A DNA stretch of 64,000 nt from Pseudomonas putida (lineage in GTDB: Bacteria; Pseudomonadota; Gammaproteobacteria; Pseudomonadales; Pseudomonadaceae), in NCBI RefSeq assembly GCF_001941965.1, contig NZ_MKZO01000036.1, positions 1 to 64,000 on the forward strand. Reading direction: 5' to 3'. Positions 34,284 to 41,453 of the stretch are shown here, piece after piece. A program made the translations under genes and the position numbers. The notes beneath the pieces were generated by a model. That model made no database searches. It was given only the letters and a program-made list of their open reading frames with translations, and was not told the origin of the DNA. The number at the start of each line of letters is the position of its first letter. The stretch's first letter is position 1.

Positions 34284-35297
34284 CTAATTGTCTCCTCCGC
34301 CTTTCGCCCCGCCACTGTCCATCTTCTCCCACTTGAAGACCTCCGGAATCTTGTACTTATACACATTCAACCAGCGCTCCATGCTCTTGTCATCCTTCAG
34401 CGCCGGCACCGTGACGCCGGCGATCTGCACGGCGTTGGTGAAGTCCAGCTCGCTGACCTCCGGGGCCACCTTGAGGCTGATGCGGTCACGGCTGACCACC
34501 GTGGGCGACAGGGCCAGGCGGATGCCGAACTCCTTGTACTCGATCGACAGGCTGTCGCTGCCGCTGCTGGGCACCGGGATGGGGATTTCGCCACCGGCGA
34601 GGAAGCTCGCGGTCATGCCGCTGAGCACGGTCAGGCTGGGACGCGCCAGGGTGTAGGCGAAGCCGGTGTTCTCCAGGGCATTGATCGCGGCGAGGAAGCG
34701 GCTGCTGCCCCCACCCCAGACGATATTGAAGGCACCGTTGTCGAGCGGGATCAGTGGCGTGGTCACTGGCACGTTGCCCGGCGACACCAGGGTCCCCGGC
34801 ACGGTGCCCGGAGAGCCGATCAGCGAACTGTTGGAGCCTTTGAAGAACAGCCTGGCCCCGGCCTCCTTGAGCTTGCTCCGGCTGACCTCGACAAAGCGGA
34901 TATCAGCCTGGATCTGCATCGGCAGGTCGGCTTCCTGGGCCACGGCCATGTCGGCGCTGGCCTGGCCGCGCACGAAGATCATGGTCTGGCGTGGCGTGCT
35001 CGAGCAGGACGTCCACAGGCTCAGGCTGGTGGCGCCTGGGCCCATGGCGGTGAGCAGCACGGCGTCGTTGCCCACCGCATGCACATCGGCAACCTTGGGA
35101 TCGCCTACCGCCGCGCGGCTGATGCTCACCGGCAGGCGCAGTTCCTGTTGCAGGCCCTGGTCGATCTCGAGGGTGGCCGGCACCCGCGGCAGCGCCGCAC
35201 AACCGCTGACCGCTGCCTGGGCCTGGGCCGGCGGCAACAGGGCCAGCAACGAGGCGACCAGGGTGCAGGTGGAAATCCGCGAGGAACGATGGCTCAT
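34284..35297 (-). CDS. rcpA: RcpA/CpaC secretin-like protein, C-terminally replaced (probable deletion chimera)
   Basis: 337 aa from the ATG at 35297. Residues 1-30 are a signal peptide; the N-terminal part fits RcpA (LRLPVSISRAAVGDPKVADV, TSLSLW, QIQADIRFVEVSRSKLKEAGA) and the secretin core is present up to VSELDFTNAVQIAGVTVPAL. At that point normal RcpA proteins continue for ~90 residues with an (E)xx(TT)VELxxG(E/Q)SF...IGGLL type end. Here the last 37 residues (KDDKSMERWLNVYKYKIPEV...) are unrelated and end in a Gly/Lys-rich tail. The pore end of the secretin is therefore missing, so function is doubtful. Confidence 0.8.
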   Translation of the reverse strand: MSHRSSRISTCTLVASLLALLPPAQAQAAVSGCAALPRVPATLEIDQGLQQELRLPVSISRAAVGDPKVADVHAVGNDAVLLTAMGPGATSLSLWTSCSSTPRQTMIFVRGQASADMAVAQEADLPMQIQADIRFVEVSRSKLKEAGARLFFKGSNSSLIGSPGTVPGTLVSPGNVPVTTPLIPLDNGAFNIVWGGGSSRFLAAINALENTGFAYTLARPSLTVLSGMTASFLAGGEIPIPVPSSGSDSLSIEYKEFGIRLALSPTVVSRDRISLKVAPEVSELDFTNAVQIAGVTVPALKDDKSMERWLNVYKYKIPEVFKWEKMDSGGAKGGGDN

Positions 35298-35319
35298 CGA
35301 AGGGGCATCCTTGCTGAAT

Positions 35320-36249
35320 TCAGTGAAGTGTCTCGGGCGCCTGCGCGCCCCGAATGATCTCGATTCCACGCCTGGCCACCGGCGCCGCGGCCGGGCCAGG
35401 CGCCGGGGCGGTCATGGCCAGTTGGTTGAAGCGATAGAGCTGGCGGGTGGCATCCTCGACGGCGCGGGTGGCGGTCTTCGGATCGGCCCAGTACGTGGCC
35501 AGCAGCTTTTCTTCGGCGCTGCGCACCGCCAGGTCCACCTTGCCGCCCTGGGCAGCGAGGGTCAGGCGGCTGGCCAGGGCCTGGGGCACCGCGACCACGA
35601 CGGTGCGGGCCGGGGTGCGGCGTTTTTCTTCGCGGGCCTTGGGATCGGGGTCGAGGGGTTCGGCCGTGCGCCCGTCGCGAGCCACGCCGATCTGCTGGCC
35701 GACGCTGAGCACACGCAGGGCCGGCACCACCACCTGGGCGCTGGCCAGCGGATTGGCCTGTTCTTCCCGCAGGTAGACCAGCACATCCACATAGTCGCCA
35801 GGGCGCAGGTAACCGGCGGCGCCGCTGACCTCATCGACCGCCAGGGTCAGGGCGCGCTCGCCGGGCCCGATCATCCGCGCCAGCGGACCACCGGCCTCGA
35901 AGCTGCTCTCCTCCAGCCAAGTGCCGGCTGGCAGGTCGCGCCAGGGGGTGCGTCCGGCAACCTGTTCAAGGGTCTGGAAACTGCCGGCCGGCGCCACCAG
36001 CAGGCGCTCCACGGCAAGATCTTCGGTATTCAGCGGCTGGTTGGCGGCAACATCGCGGCGCAGCACCACCACCGGTTTGCGCAGTTCATCCTGGGCCGTG
36101 TTGACCGCCTGGGTCACTGGCGGAACGGCGGGTTGCGCGACAGGGGCGGAAGGTTCAGGCCGCTTGCTGAGGACCAGGCCCCAGTAGCCGGCGAAGATCG
36201 CCCCTAAAAGGAACAGTCCGGCAAGAATCAAGGTGATGCGACTGCTCAT
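35320..36249 (-). CDS. rcpC: RcpC/CpaB Flp pilus assembly protein
   Basis: 309 aa with one N-terminal membrane helix (residues ~5-25) and a CpaB/SAF domain: PVVVLRRDVAANQPLNTEDL..., and ALTLAVDEVSGAAGYLRPGDYVDVLVYL. RcpC is a periplasmic partner of the RcpA secretin in the Tad system. It is 22 bp upstream of rcpA in one operon and divergent from flp. Confidence 0.92.
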   Translation of the reverse strand: MSSRITLILAGLFLLGAIFAGYWGLVLSKRPEPSAPVAQPAVPPVTQAVNTAQDELRKPVVVLRRDVAANQPLNTEDLAVERLLVAPAGSFQTLEQVAGRTPWRDLPAGTWLEESSFEAGGPLARMIGPGERALTLAVDEVSGAAGYLRPGDYVDVLVYLREEQANPLASAQVVVPALRVLSVGQQIGVARDGRTAEPLDPDPKAREEKRRTPARTVVVAVPQALASRLTLAAQGGKVDLAVRSAEEKLLATYWADPKTATRAVEDATRQLYRFNQLAMTAPAPGPAAAPVARRGIEIIRGAQAPETLH

Positions 36250-36390
36250 GGCTGGCCCCTCCCTGCCTCATTCCGCAGCCCGTGACTTCTTGTTAACAGG
36301 CTTGAACCCACACGTTGGAAGTAACTATTTCGCTATTTCACGGTAGTTGAGCTAGGACAAAACGCCATTACGCTTGTGCAAATTTTTCCC

Positions 36391-36406
36391 TGTGACGTGC
36401 ATCACG
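36391..36406. promoter_or_regulatory. Vfr/CRP-type binding site upstream of flp
   Basis: TGTGACGTGCATCACG fits the CRP/Vfr consensus TGTGA-N6-TCACA at 9 of 10 core positions. It is in the 319-bp divergent region between rcpC and flp, which otherwise contains A/T-rich promoter-like sequence and no gene. Confidence 0.6.
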
Positions 36407-36568
36407 TTTTGAAAACAACGGGTTATTGGCGGCGGCTTTCCGCTATCACTTTGGGATTAATGCTTTCTTACATTTGCTCAGGTGTTAACTCTTGACGATG
36501 CTCTGATGGCGAAGGGGAATCACCCAAGCCCCCGTGTTACAGGCCTTTCTGGCGCAAGGAGCTACATC

Positions 36569-36757
36569 ATGTCGGTCACTAAAAAAGTCATTCAATCCAT
36601 TCGGAAGTTCTGCCAGCGCACGGACGGCGCATCGGGTATCGAGTACGCACTGGTCGCGGCCATGGTTGCCGTAGCACTGGTGGCGTTCGTGCCGACCATC
36701 TCCGAAGGCGTAACCACCATCTTCACGAGTATCCAGGGCGCGCTGAACCCGGCCTGA
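36569..36757 (+). CDS. flp: Flp family type IVb major pilin
   Basis: 62 aa from the ATG at 36569 (AAGGAG 7 nt upstream). Short leader, then the FppA cleavage context GASGIEYALVAAMVAVALVAF with the conserved Gly/Glu and Tyr, one hydrophobic helix and a short tail. This is the main subunit of Flp pili. Divergent from rcpC-rcpA and followed by a receiver-domain gene. Confidence 0.95.
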   Translation: MSVTKKVIQSIRKFCQRTDGASGIEYALVAAMVAVALVAFVPTISEGVTTIFTSIQGALNPA

Positions 36758-36832
36758 GTCTTTCGAGCTGTCCAGCGGGGTCATCACGCCGTGCCCCGCT
36801 GGTCTATCGCCACCGCATGACAGGACAGCGCC

Positions 36833-37249
36833 ATGCCAGCTTCCCGCCCACGAGAACAATTGCTGTTGGTGGATGATGAAGAGGACGCGTTGCTGGAACT
36901 GGCCGAACTGCTGGAAAACGAGGGCTTCCGTTGCCATGTGGCGACGTCGGTGAAAAACGCCCTTCAGCAGTTGACCCGGCATCCGGATATCGCCCTGGTC
37001 ATCACCGACCTGAACATGCCGGAAGAATCCGGTATCTCCCTGATCAAACGCCTGCGCGAGCACACCGCGCGCCAGCACCTGCCGGTGATCGTCACCACCG
37101 GGCATGCCAACCTCGATGCGGTGACCGAGTTGCGGCAACTGGAAGTGCTGGACCTGTTCCGCAAGCCCATCTATCACATCCGGTTGCTGGAGACCCTGGG
37201 GAACCTGTTTCCGCCGGAGGTTGCGCAGGGGCGGCGGGTGGCTCACTGA
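36833..37249 (+). CDS. single-domain response regulator
   Basis: 138 aa consisting only of a receiver domain: acidic pair DDEED near residue 15, phosphoacceptor Asp in VITDLNMPE, Thr in VTTGH and Lys in FRKPI. It is 75 bp downstream of flp, likely cotranscribed, and may be phosphorylated by PprA as an extra output of the same pathway (inference). Confidence 0.9.
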   Translation: MPASRPREQLLLVDDEEDALLELAELLENEGFRCHVATSVKNALQQLTRHPDIALVITDLNMPEESGISLIKRLREHTARQHLPVIVTTGHANLDAVTELRQLEVLDLFRKPIYHIRLLETLGNLFPPEVAQGRRVAH

Positions 37250-37259
37250 AATACCTATT

Positions 37260-37343
37260 GGCCTCATCGCTGGCAAGCCAGCTCCCACAGGTTCGGCGGC
37301 GCCGCAGACACTGTGGGAGCTGGCTTGCCAGCGATGAGGCCAT
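37260..37343. repeat. REPIN, near-identical to the one at 34181
   Basis: Inverted REP cores with the same GGCGCCGCAGAC centre and the same GCCTCA/TGAGGC arms as at 34181-34268. Separates the receiver gene from the TpsB gene. Confidence 0.92.
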
Positions 37344-37361
37344 CAGCAACACCCGCACTCC

Positions 37362-39032
37362 TCAGAGTTGATAGCTGAAACTCACGGTAAACCGCGGCCG
37401 CCGGTTGAAGCTGTCCAGGGCGATGTCGGACATCGGCTTGGCCACCTCCAGCGAGATGTTGTAGTAGTGCGCATCACCAAAGCGCAGGCCCAGGGCCGCC
37501 GAGGACATTTTCGAGTCCTGAACCTGCAATTCATTGAACCAGGTCTTCGCCGCATCCAGCACCACATAGGGCTGAAGCAACTTTACCCACTCACCCTCAC
37601 GTCGAAAGCTGTAGTTGAGCTCGTAGGCCGCCCCCCAGCCCTTGTCGCCGGAGGCCTGGTCGACCGGGTACCCCCGACCGAAGTTCTGCCCCCCAAACAC
37701 CGCGCGCTCGCTGTCGGGCAGACTGTCGTCGGTCCAGTACAAAGCCGCAGAAACCACCCCTTGCCAGTTGTCGGCGAAACGATCGCTCTGGACGCCGGAA
37801 AGGCGCAGGCGGAAGAAATCAAGGTCATAGTCGGCGTCGGTGTTGGCACCAAAGCGGTCGAAGCCCTGGTACACCCCGGCGCTGAGGATGCGCAGTTGCC
37901 GGTCCGTGGCCTTGCGCCAGTCGCCCTCGAAGGCCAGCGCACGGATATCGGTCTCGATACTGACTTTCTGCGAGCCGCGCAGCACCCGGTAATCCGTAGT
38001 GTCGTCCACCGCGTAAAAACGCGCCGACACACCTAGCCATTCGTTGGGCGACGCGATCAGGGGATGGTTGAGACCTACTGAATAACGGTCGTTTTCCCGG
38101 TGCTGCTTGAGATCGACGCCGTTGTCCAGGCGGATCACCGCGCTGGGATCGCTGCGATAGCGCGAGGCCGACAGCGCCAGTTGCGTCCCTTCGCTGTTAA
38201 GGTACTGCGAATAGTCAGCACGGAAATAGTGCTCCTTGTCTTGCCCGGGTGGTGCCAACGCACTGACGCTCAATTGTTCTGCGAACGCCGTTTGCGCGTT
38301 GCTGCTGGCACCCAGCAGTACCTGGAGATCGTCGCGGCTGCTATCACTGAGGCTCATAGTGGTCGTGAAAGGCTTGCGCGCGGCCTGCACGAACAGTTTA
38401 CTGGCCCCATCGGTGGTCGAAGGTGGGGGCACCCGCGCCTGCAGGGTGATACCGGGCACCCGGCTCATGAGGGTGGTGTAGCGGTCGAAGGTTTTCCGGG
38501 TCAGCGGGCGCTCGGCCTTGAGCTTGGCAACGAGCTTGTCCAGGTAGACCGAGACCCGGCCAATATCGCCCTGCATCTCGTGATCACGAATATAGCCCTC
38601 GACCAAAACCACACGCAGGCGACCTTCGGCAAAATCCTGCACCGGCAAAAAGGCGTAGGACAACAGGTAACCATCCTGCTGGTATCGCTGGGTCAGGCGC
38701 CGGGTGGCCTCGATCAGATCGGCAATGGTGACCTCGCGGTTCAACAGGTCCTTGTAATTGTCACTCAGTTCGCTTAGCGGGTAGACGCTCCCCCCCTCGA
38801 TACGCACTTTGCGGATTAGTACCCGGGTGTTCATCATCAGCGCCTGAGGCTGACTGGCTGCGGGGGTCGGCATCTGAAGCTGCGGTGTGGACGGCCGAAA
38901 TGCATCTGCCGGCAGGTTGGGTGCCGGCAGGTTGCGTTCAGTTTCGTTGCTGTTCAGAAAAGTGGGAAGTGGCTCGGCCTGTAGCGCACTTACCCAGGAA
39001 AGACTCACTAACGCGATTGCCATCGACCGCAT
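37362..39032 (-). CDS. ShlB/FhaC/HecB family two-partner secretion transporter (TpsB)
   Basis: 556 aa from the ATG at 39032 (ATGGAG 6 nt upstream; an in-frame ATG pair at 39047 has a worse site). Signal peptide to about residue 20, then a POTRA region (residues ~75-150, RVLIRKVRIEGGSVYPLSEL) and a C-terminal beta-barrel ending FTVSFSYQL, the usual Omp85 aromatic-terminal strand. It should export a partner across the outer membrane. The upstream cotranscribed gene codes for an unusual Gly-rich lipoprotein and not a haemagglutinin-like TpsA. Confidence 0.88.
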   Translation of the reverse strand: MRSMAIALVSLSWVSALQAEPLPTFLNSNETERNLPAPNLPADAFRPSTPQLQMPTPAASQPQALMMNTRVLIRKVRIEGGSVYPLSELSDNYKDLLNREVTIADLIEATRRLTQRYQQDGYLLSYAFLPVQDFAEGRLRVVLVEGYIRDHEMQGDIGRVSVYLDKLVAKLKAERPLTRKTFDRYTTLMSRVPGITLQARVPPPSTTDGASKLFVQAARKPFTTTMSLSDSSRDDLQVLLGASSNAQTAFAEQLSVSALAPPGQDKEHYFRADYSQYLNSEGTQLALSASRYRSDPSAVIRLDNGVDLKQHRENDRYSVGLNHPLIASPNEWLGVSARFYAVDDTTDYRVLRGSQKVSIETDIRALAFEGDWRKATDRQLRILSAGVYQGFDRFGANTDADYDLDFFRLRLSGVQSDRFADNWQGVVSAALYWTDDSLPDSERAVFGGQNFGRGYPVDQASGDKGWGAAYELNYSFRREGEWVKLLQPYVVLDAAKTWFNELQVQDSKMSSAALGLRFGDAHYYNISLEVAKPMSDIALDSFNRRPRFTVSFSYQL

Positions 39033-39058
39033 AGGACACTCCATCATCCTGAAAAGTA

Positions 39059-39083
39059 CGAGGGAACCAAGACGGTTCCCTCG
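39059..39083 (-). terminator. hairpin between the Gly-rich lipoprotein and TpsB
   Basis: A perfect 10-bp stem (CGAGGGAACC/GGTTCCCTCG) with a 5-nt loop lies in the 106-bp gap between the two codirectional genes. On the minus strand it is followed by TACTTTTC, a weak T tract. It could be a partial terminator lowering TpsB output relative to the first gene. Confidence 0.5.
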
Positions 39084-39138
39084 TCAGACTCAAGCGTAGG
39101 TGTTGCCCGTAAGATCGTCTAACCAGGATGATGGCTTT

Positions 39139-41160
39139 TTACTTCGCACCACCCAATAAACCACCCGTCACGCCGTTCAGCACTCCCCCCAGACCTCCGG
39201 TACTCGTGGCGGTGGTGCCGGCGCCGCCCGAGACCGCTACGCCAGCACCGGTGCCCGCGGTTGCACCACCGAGCGCCCCGGTCACGGTATTGACCACGCT
39301 GCCAACCGTCCCGGTAACGGCGCCGAGACCGCCAGTGCCGCCGGTAGCACCGCCCAGGGTGCCGGTCACGCTGTTCACCACACCGCCTACGGTGCCCGTC
39401 ACGGCGCCGAGACCGCCAGTTCCGCCGGTAGCACCGCCCAGGGTGCCGGTCACGCTGTTCACCACACCGCCTACGGTGCCCGTCACGGCGCCGAGACCGC
39501 CAGTTCCGCCGGTAGCACCGCCCAGGGTGCCGGTCACGCTGTTCACCACACCGCCTACGGTGCCCGTCACGGCGCCGAGACCGCCAGTACCGCCGGTAGC
39601 ACCGCCCAGGGCACCGGTCACACCGCCCAAGGCGCCGCCAAGGCCGCCATTCCCGGTGCCCGGGCCGTTCAGTACCGTGCCCACGCTGGTGACGGTGTCA
39701 CCCAGGCCACCCACACTGATGGCCAGGCGTTCGCCGACCGGGTTGGTCGGCCCAGGGTTGGTTTGCGCACCAAGGCTGGTAAGCGCACCGCCGAGCTTAT
39801 TCGTCACACCGCTGACCACAGTACCAAGCCCGGTTGCAGCGCCCACCTGCTGCGTCACACCCAGCGCAGTGTCGACCACCGGCTGCACGACGCCACCCAC
39901 GGTGCTGGTAACCGTAGCAGTGAGATAAGGGGCAGGTCCGTTGTTGACGTGACCAGTACCGCCGACCACAGGCCCGGCCGAAGCCAGCAGGTTGCCCACA
40001 CCCAGCAGGTTCAAGGCGGTGGTACCGACCACGCCATCCTGGTCATGTACGGTCAGGCCACCGCCGACACCGGCGACCACCCCGCCCACGGTTTCCAGAA
40101 GCCCGCCAGTACCTGGTGCACCGCCGCCATTGGCATTACCGCCGCCCACCAGATCACCCGCCTTGCCAGCGATATTGCCCACGGTTGCGACCAAGCCGCC
40201 AGCCAGGTCGGTCACCTGATTGCCACCCGCACCCGCGACCTGCTGGCCGACAGAGGTGACGGCAGTACCTACGGTTTTCAGCACCGAGTTGAGTGGCGCA
40301 CCGAGGCCGGTGGTTTCGCCCAAGGTACCTGCAGTGTTTTCCACCAGCGCCACGAGTTGCACAGCGCCGGTGTTCAACTGCTGGGTAACATTGTTCAGCG
40401 GGCCGGAAGAGGTAGCACCGCTGATAGTGTCGCCCAGGGCGACCACGGTGGTGCCCAGAGAACCCACGACACTGTTGACCACAGGCACCTGTTCGATCAC
40501 ACCGCTGTTGGCCAGGCCCTGCACGCCGCTGCCGAGTTGCGCAACACCGGCGCCGACGCTGCCGAGCGTGTTGCCGATCGCGTTGTTGCCGGTACCGAGT
40601 TGGCCCAGCCCCGAACTGACGCCACCACCGATGGTGGAGACGGTAGCTCCCACACTGCCGACCAGGCCACCGGCGGTATCGCCCAGTACCGGCAGGCCAT
40701 TGACGCTCCCACCGACGCCGCTGACGGCATTGCCCAGTGCGGACACTGCAGAGCCTGCCTGATCTGCCACCTGGGCGGTAATCAGCGGATTGCTGGTAGT
40801 GGTGCCAGTTCCACCTGTGGAACCATTCCCGCCTGTACCGACCGAGCCACCTGCTCCATCGGTGCCGCCCGTGCCACCAGAGCCACCGATCACCGTTCCG
40901 TCACCACTGCCACCGCCACCCGAACCGCCGGTTCCGGTTCCGGTTCCGGTGCTGCCACCACCACTGCCCGCAGTACCGCCGGTACCGCTGTCGGTGGTGC
41001 CCGAGCCGGCGTCGCCGGTCGCAGCATCGGCCGCAGCCGGTGAAGATTCGTCGACCACGCTATGAGAACCGCCACCACCGCTGCTGCATCCTGCCGAGAG
41101 GCTCACAGCCATCACCAGTGCCAGTGCCGAACTTGCTTTCATCCACGCTTGAGTGTTCAT
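39139..41160 (-). CDS. glycine-rich repeat lipoprotein (collagen-like annotated type)
   Basis: 673 aa. Signal peptide with lipobox LSAGC at residue ~25, then a Gly/Ser/Thr linker (GGSGGTGGTDGAGGSVG...) and a long Gly/Val/Leu/Thr-rich region with regular LGxxVxxV segments. Three near-perfect 28-residue repeats (GGLGAVTGTVGGVVNSV...) and one variant copy are near the C-terminus. No TPS secretion domain, although it precedes a TpsB gene. It is likely a surface-exposed or periplasmic stalk-like adhesin; the true fold is unknown. Confidence 0.85.
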   Translation of the reverse strand: MNTQAWMKASSALALVMAVSLSAGCSSGGGGSHSVVDESSPAAADAATGDAGSGTTDSGTGGTAGSGGGSTGTGTGTGGSGGGGSGDGTVIGGSGGTGGTDGAGGSVGTGGNGSTGGTGTTTSNPLITAQVADQAGSAVSALGNAVSGVGGSVNGLPVLGDTAGGLVGSVGATVSTIGGGVSSGLGQLGTGNNAIGNTLGSVGAGVAQLGSGVQGLANSGVIEQVPVVNSVVGSLGTTVVALGDTISGATSSGPLNNVTQQLNTGAVQLVALVENTAGTLGETTGLGAPLNSVLKTVGTAVTSVGQQVAGAGGNQVTDLAGGLVATVGNIAGKAGDLVGGGNANGGGAPGTGGLLETVGGVVAGVGGGLTVHDQDGVVGTTALNLLGVGNLLASAGPVVGGTGHVNNGPAPYLTATVTSTVGGVVQPVVDTALGVTQQVGAATGLGTVVSGVTNKLGGALTSLGAQTNPGPTNPVGERLAISVGGLGDTVTSVGTVLNGPGTGNGGLGGALGGVTGALGGATGGTGGLGAVTGTVGGVVNSVTGTLGGATGGTGGLGAVTGTVGGVVNSVTGTLGGATGGTGGLGAVTGTVGGVVNSVTGTLGGATGGTGGLGAVTGTVGSVVNTVTGALGGATAGTGAGVAVSGGAGTTATSTGGLGGVLNGVTGGLLGGAK
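39277..39612. repeat. four tandem 84-bp repeats inside the Gly-rich lipoprotein gene
   Basis: Direct repeats with period 84 bp (e.g. GCCGGTCACGCTGTTC at 39361, 39445 and 39529); three copies are nearly identical, the first is diverged. The period is a multiple of three, so the repeat number can vary without breaking the frame. Each unit codes for 28 residues. Confidence 0.9.
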
Positions 41161-41407
41161 GGCGACTCCATTGCTTTCGCTGCCGCTGCTTTATGTATGC
41201 GGAAACTCCAGGACGGAAATCCGCGTCGGTGCAGCTATCTCAGTCCGGCGGGCGTGGTGTCACAATTCTGAACTTGGTATTAACCGGATATATACGTTGG
41301 TGATGGCAAAAAAAATCCTTCTCTTTCAGAAGCTTGAAATAGTGATCAGGGCGCAGTGATAGCACTTCGACTTTCGCGCTATCACCAATTGACGGGTATC
41401 TGACGCC

Positions 41408-41433
41408 AAATCGCCGCGCATTCGCGGCGATTT
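41408..41433 (-). terminator. terminator downstream of pbpC
   Basis: Perfect 11-bp stem AAATCGCCGCG/CGCGGCGATTT with a 4-nt CATT loop; the A/T ends make it work in either direction. It lies 20 bp after the pbpC stop. The gap 41161-41407 to its left holds the promoter region of the Gly-rich gene and nothing else I can identify. Confidence 0.85.
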
Positions 41434-41453
41434 TCCGGGCGCGCTCTATGACG

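Noticed and set aside
39277..39612. Regular direct repeats as a possible CRISPR array
   Set aside because: The 84-bp units are contiguous without variable spacers and are in frame in a Gly-rich protein gene.
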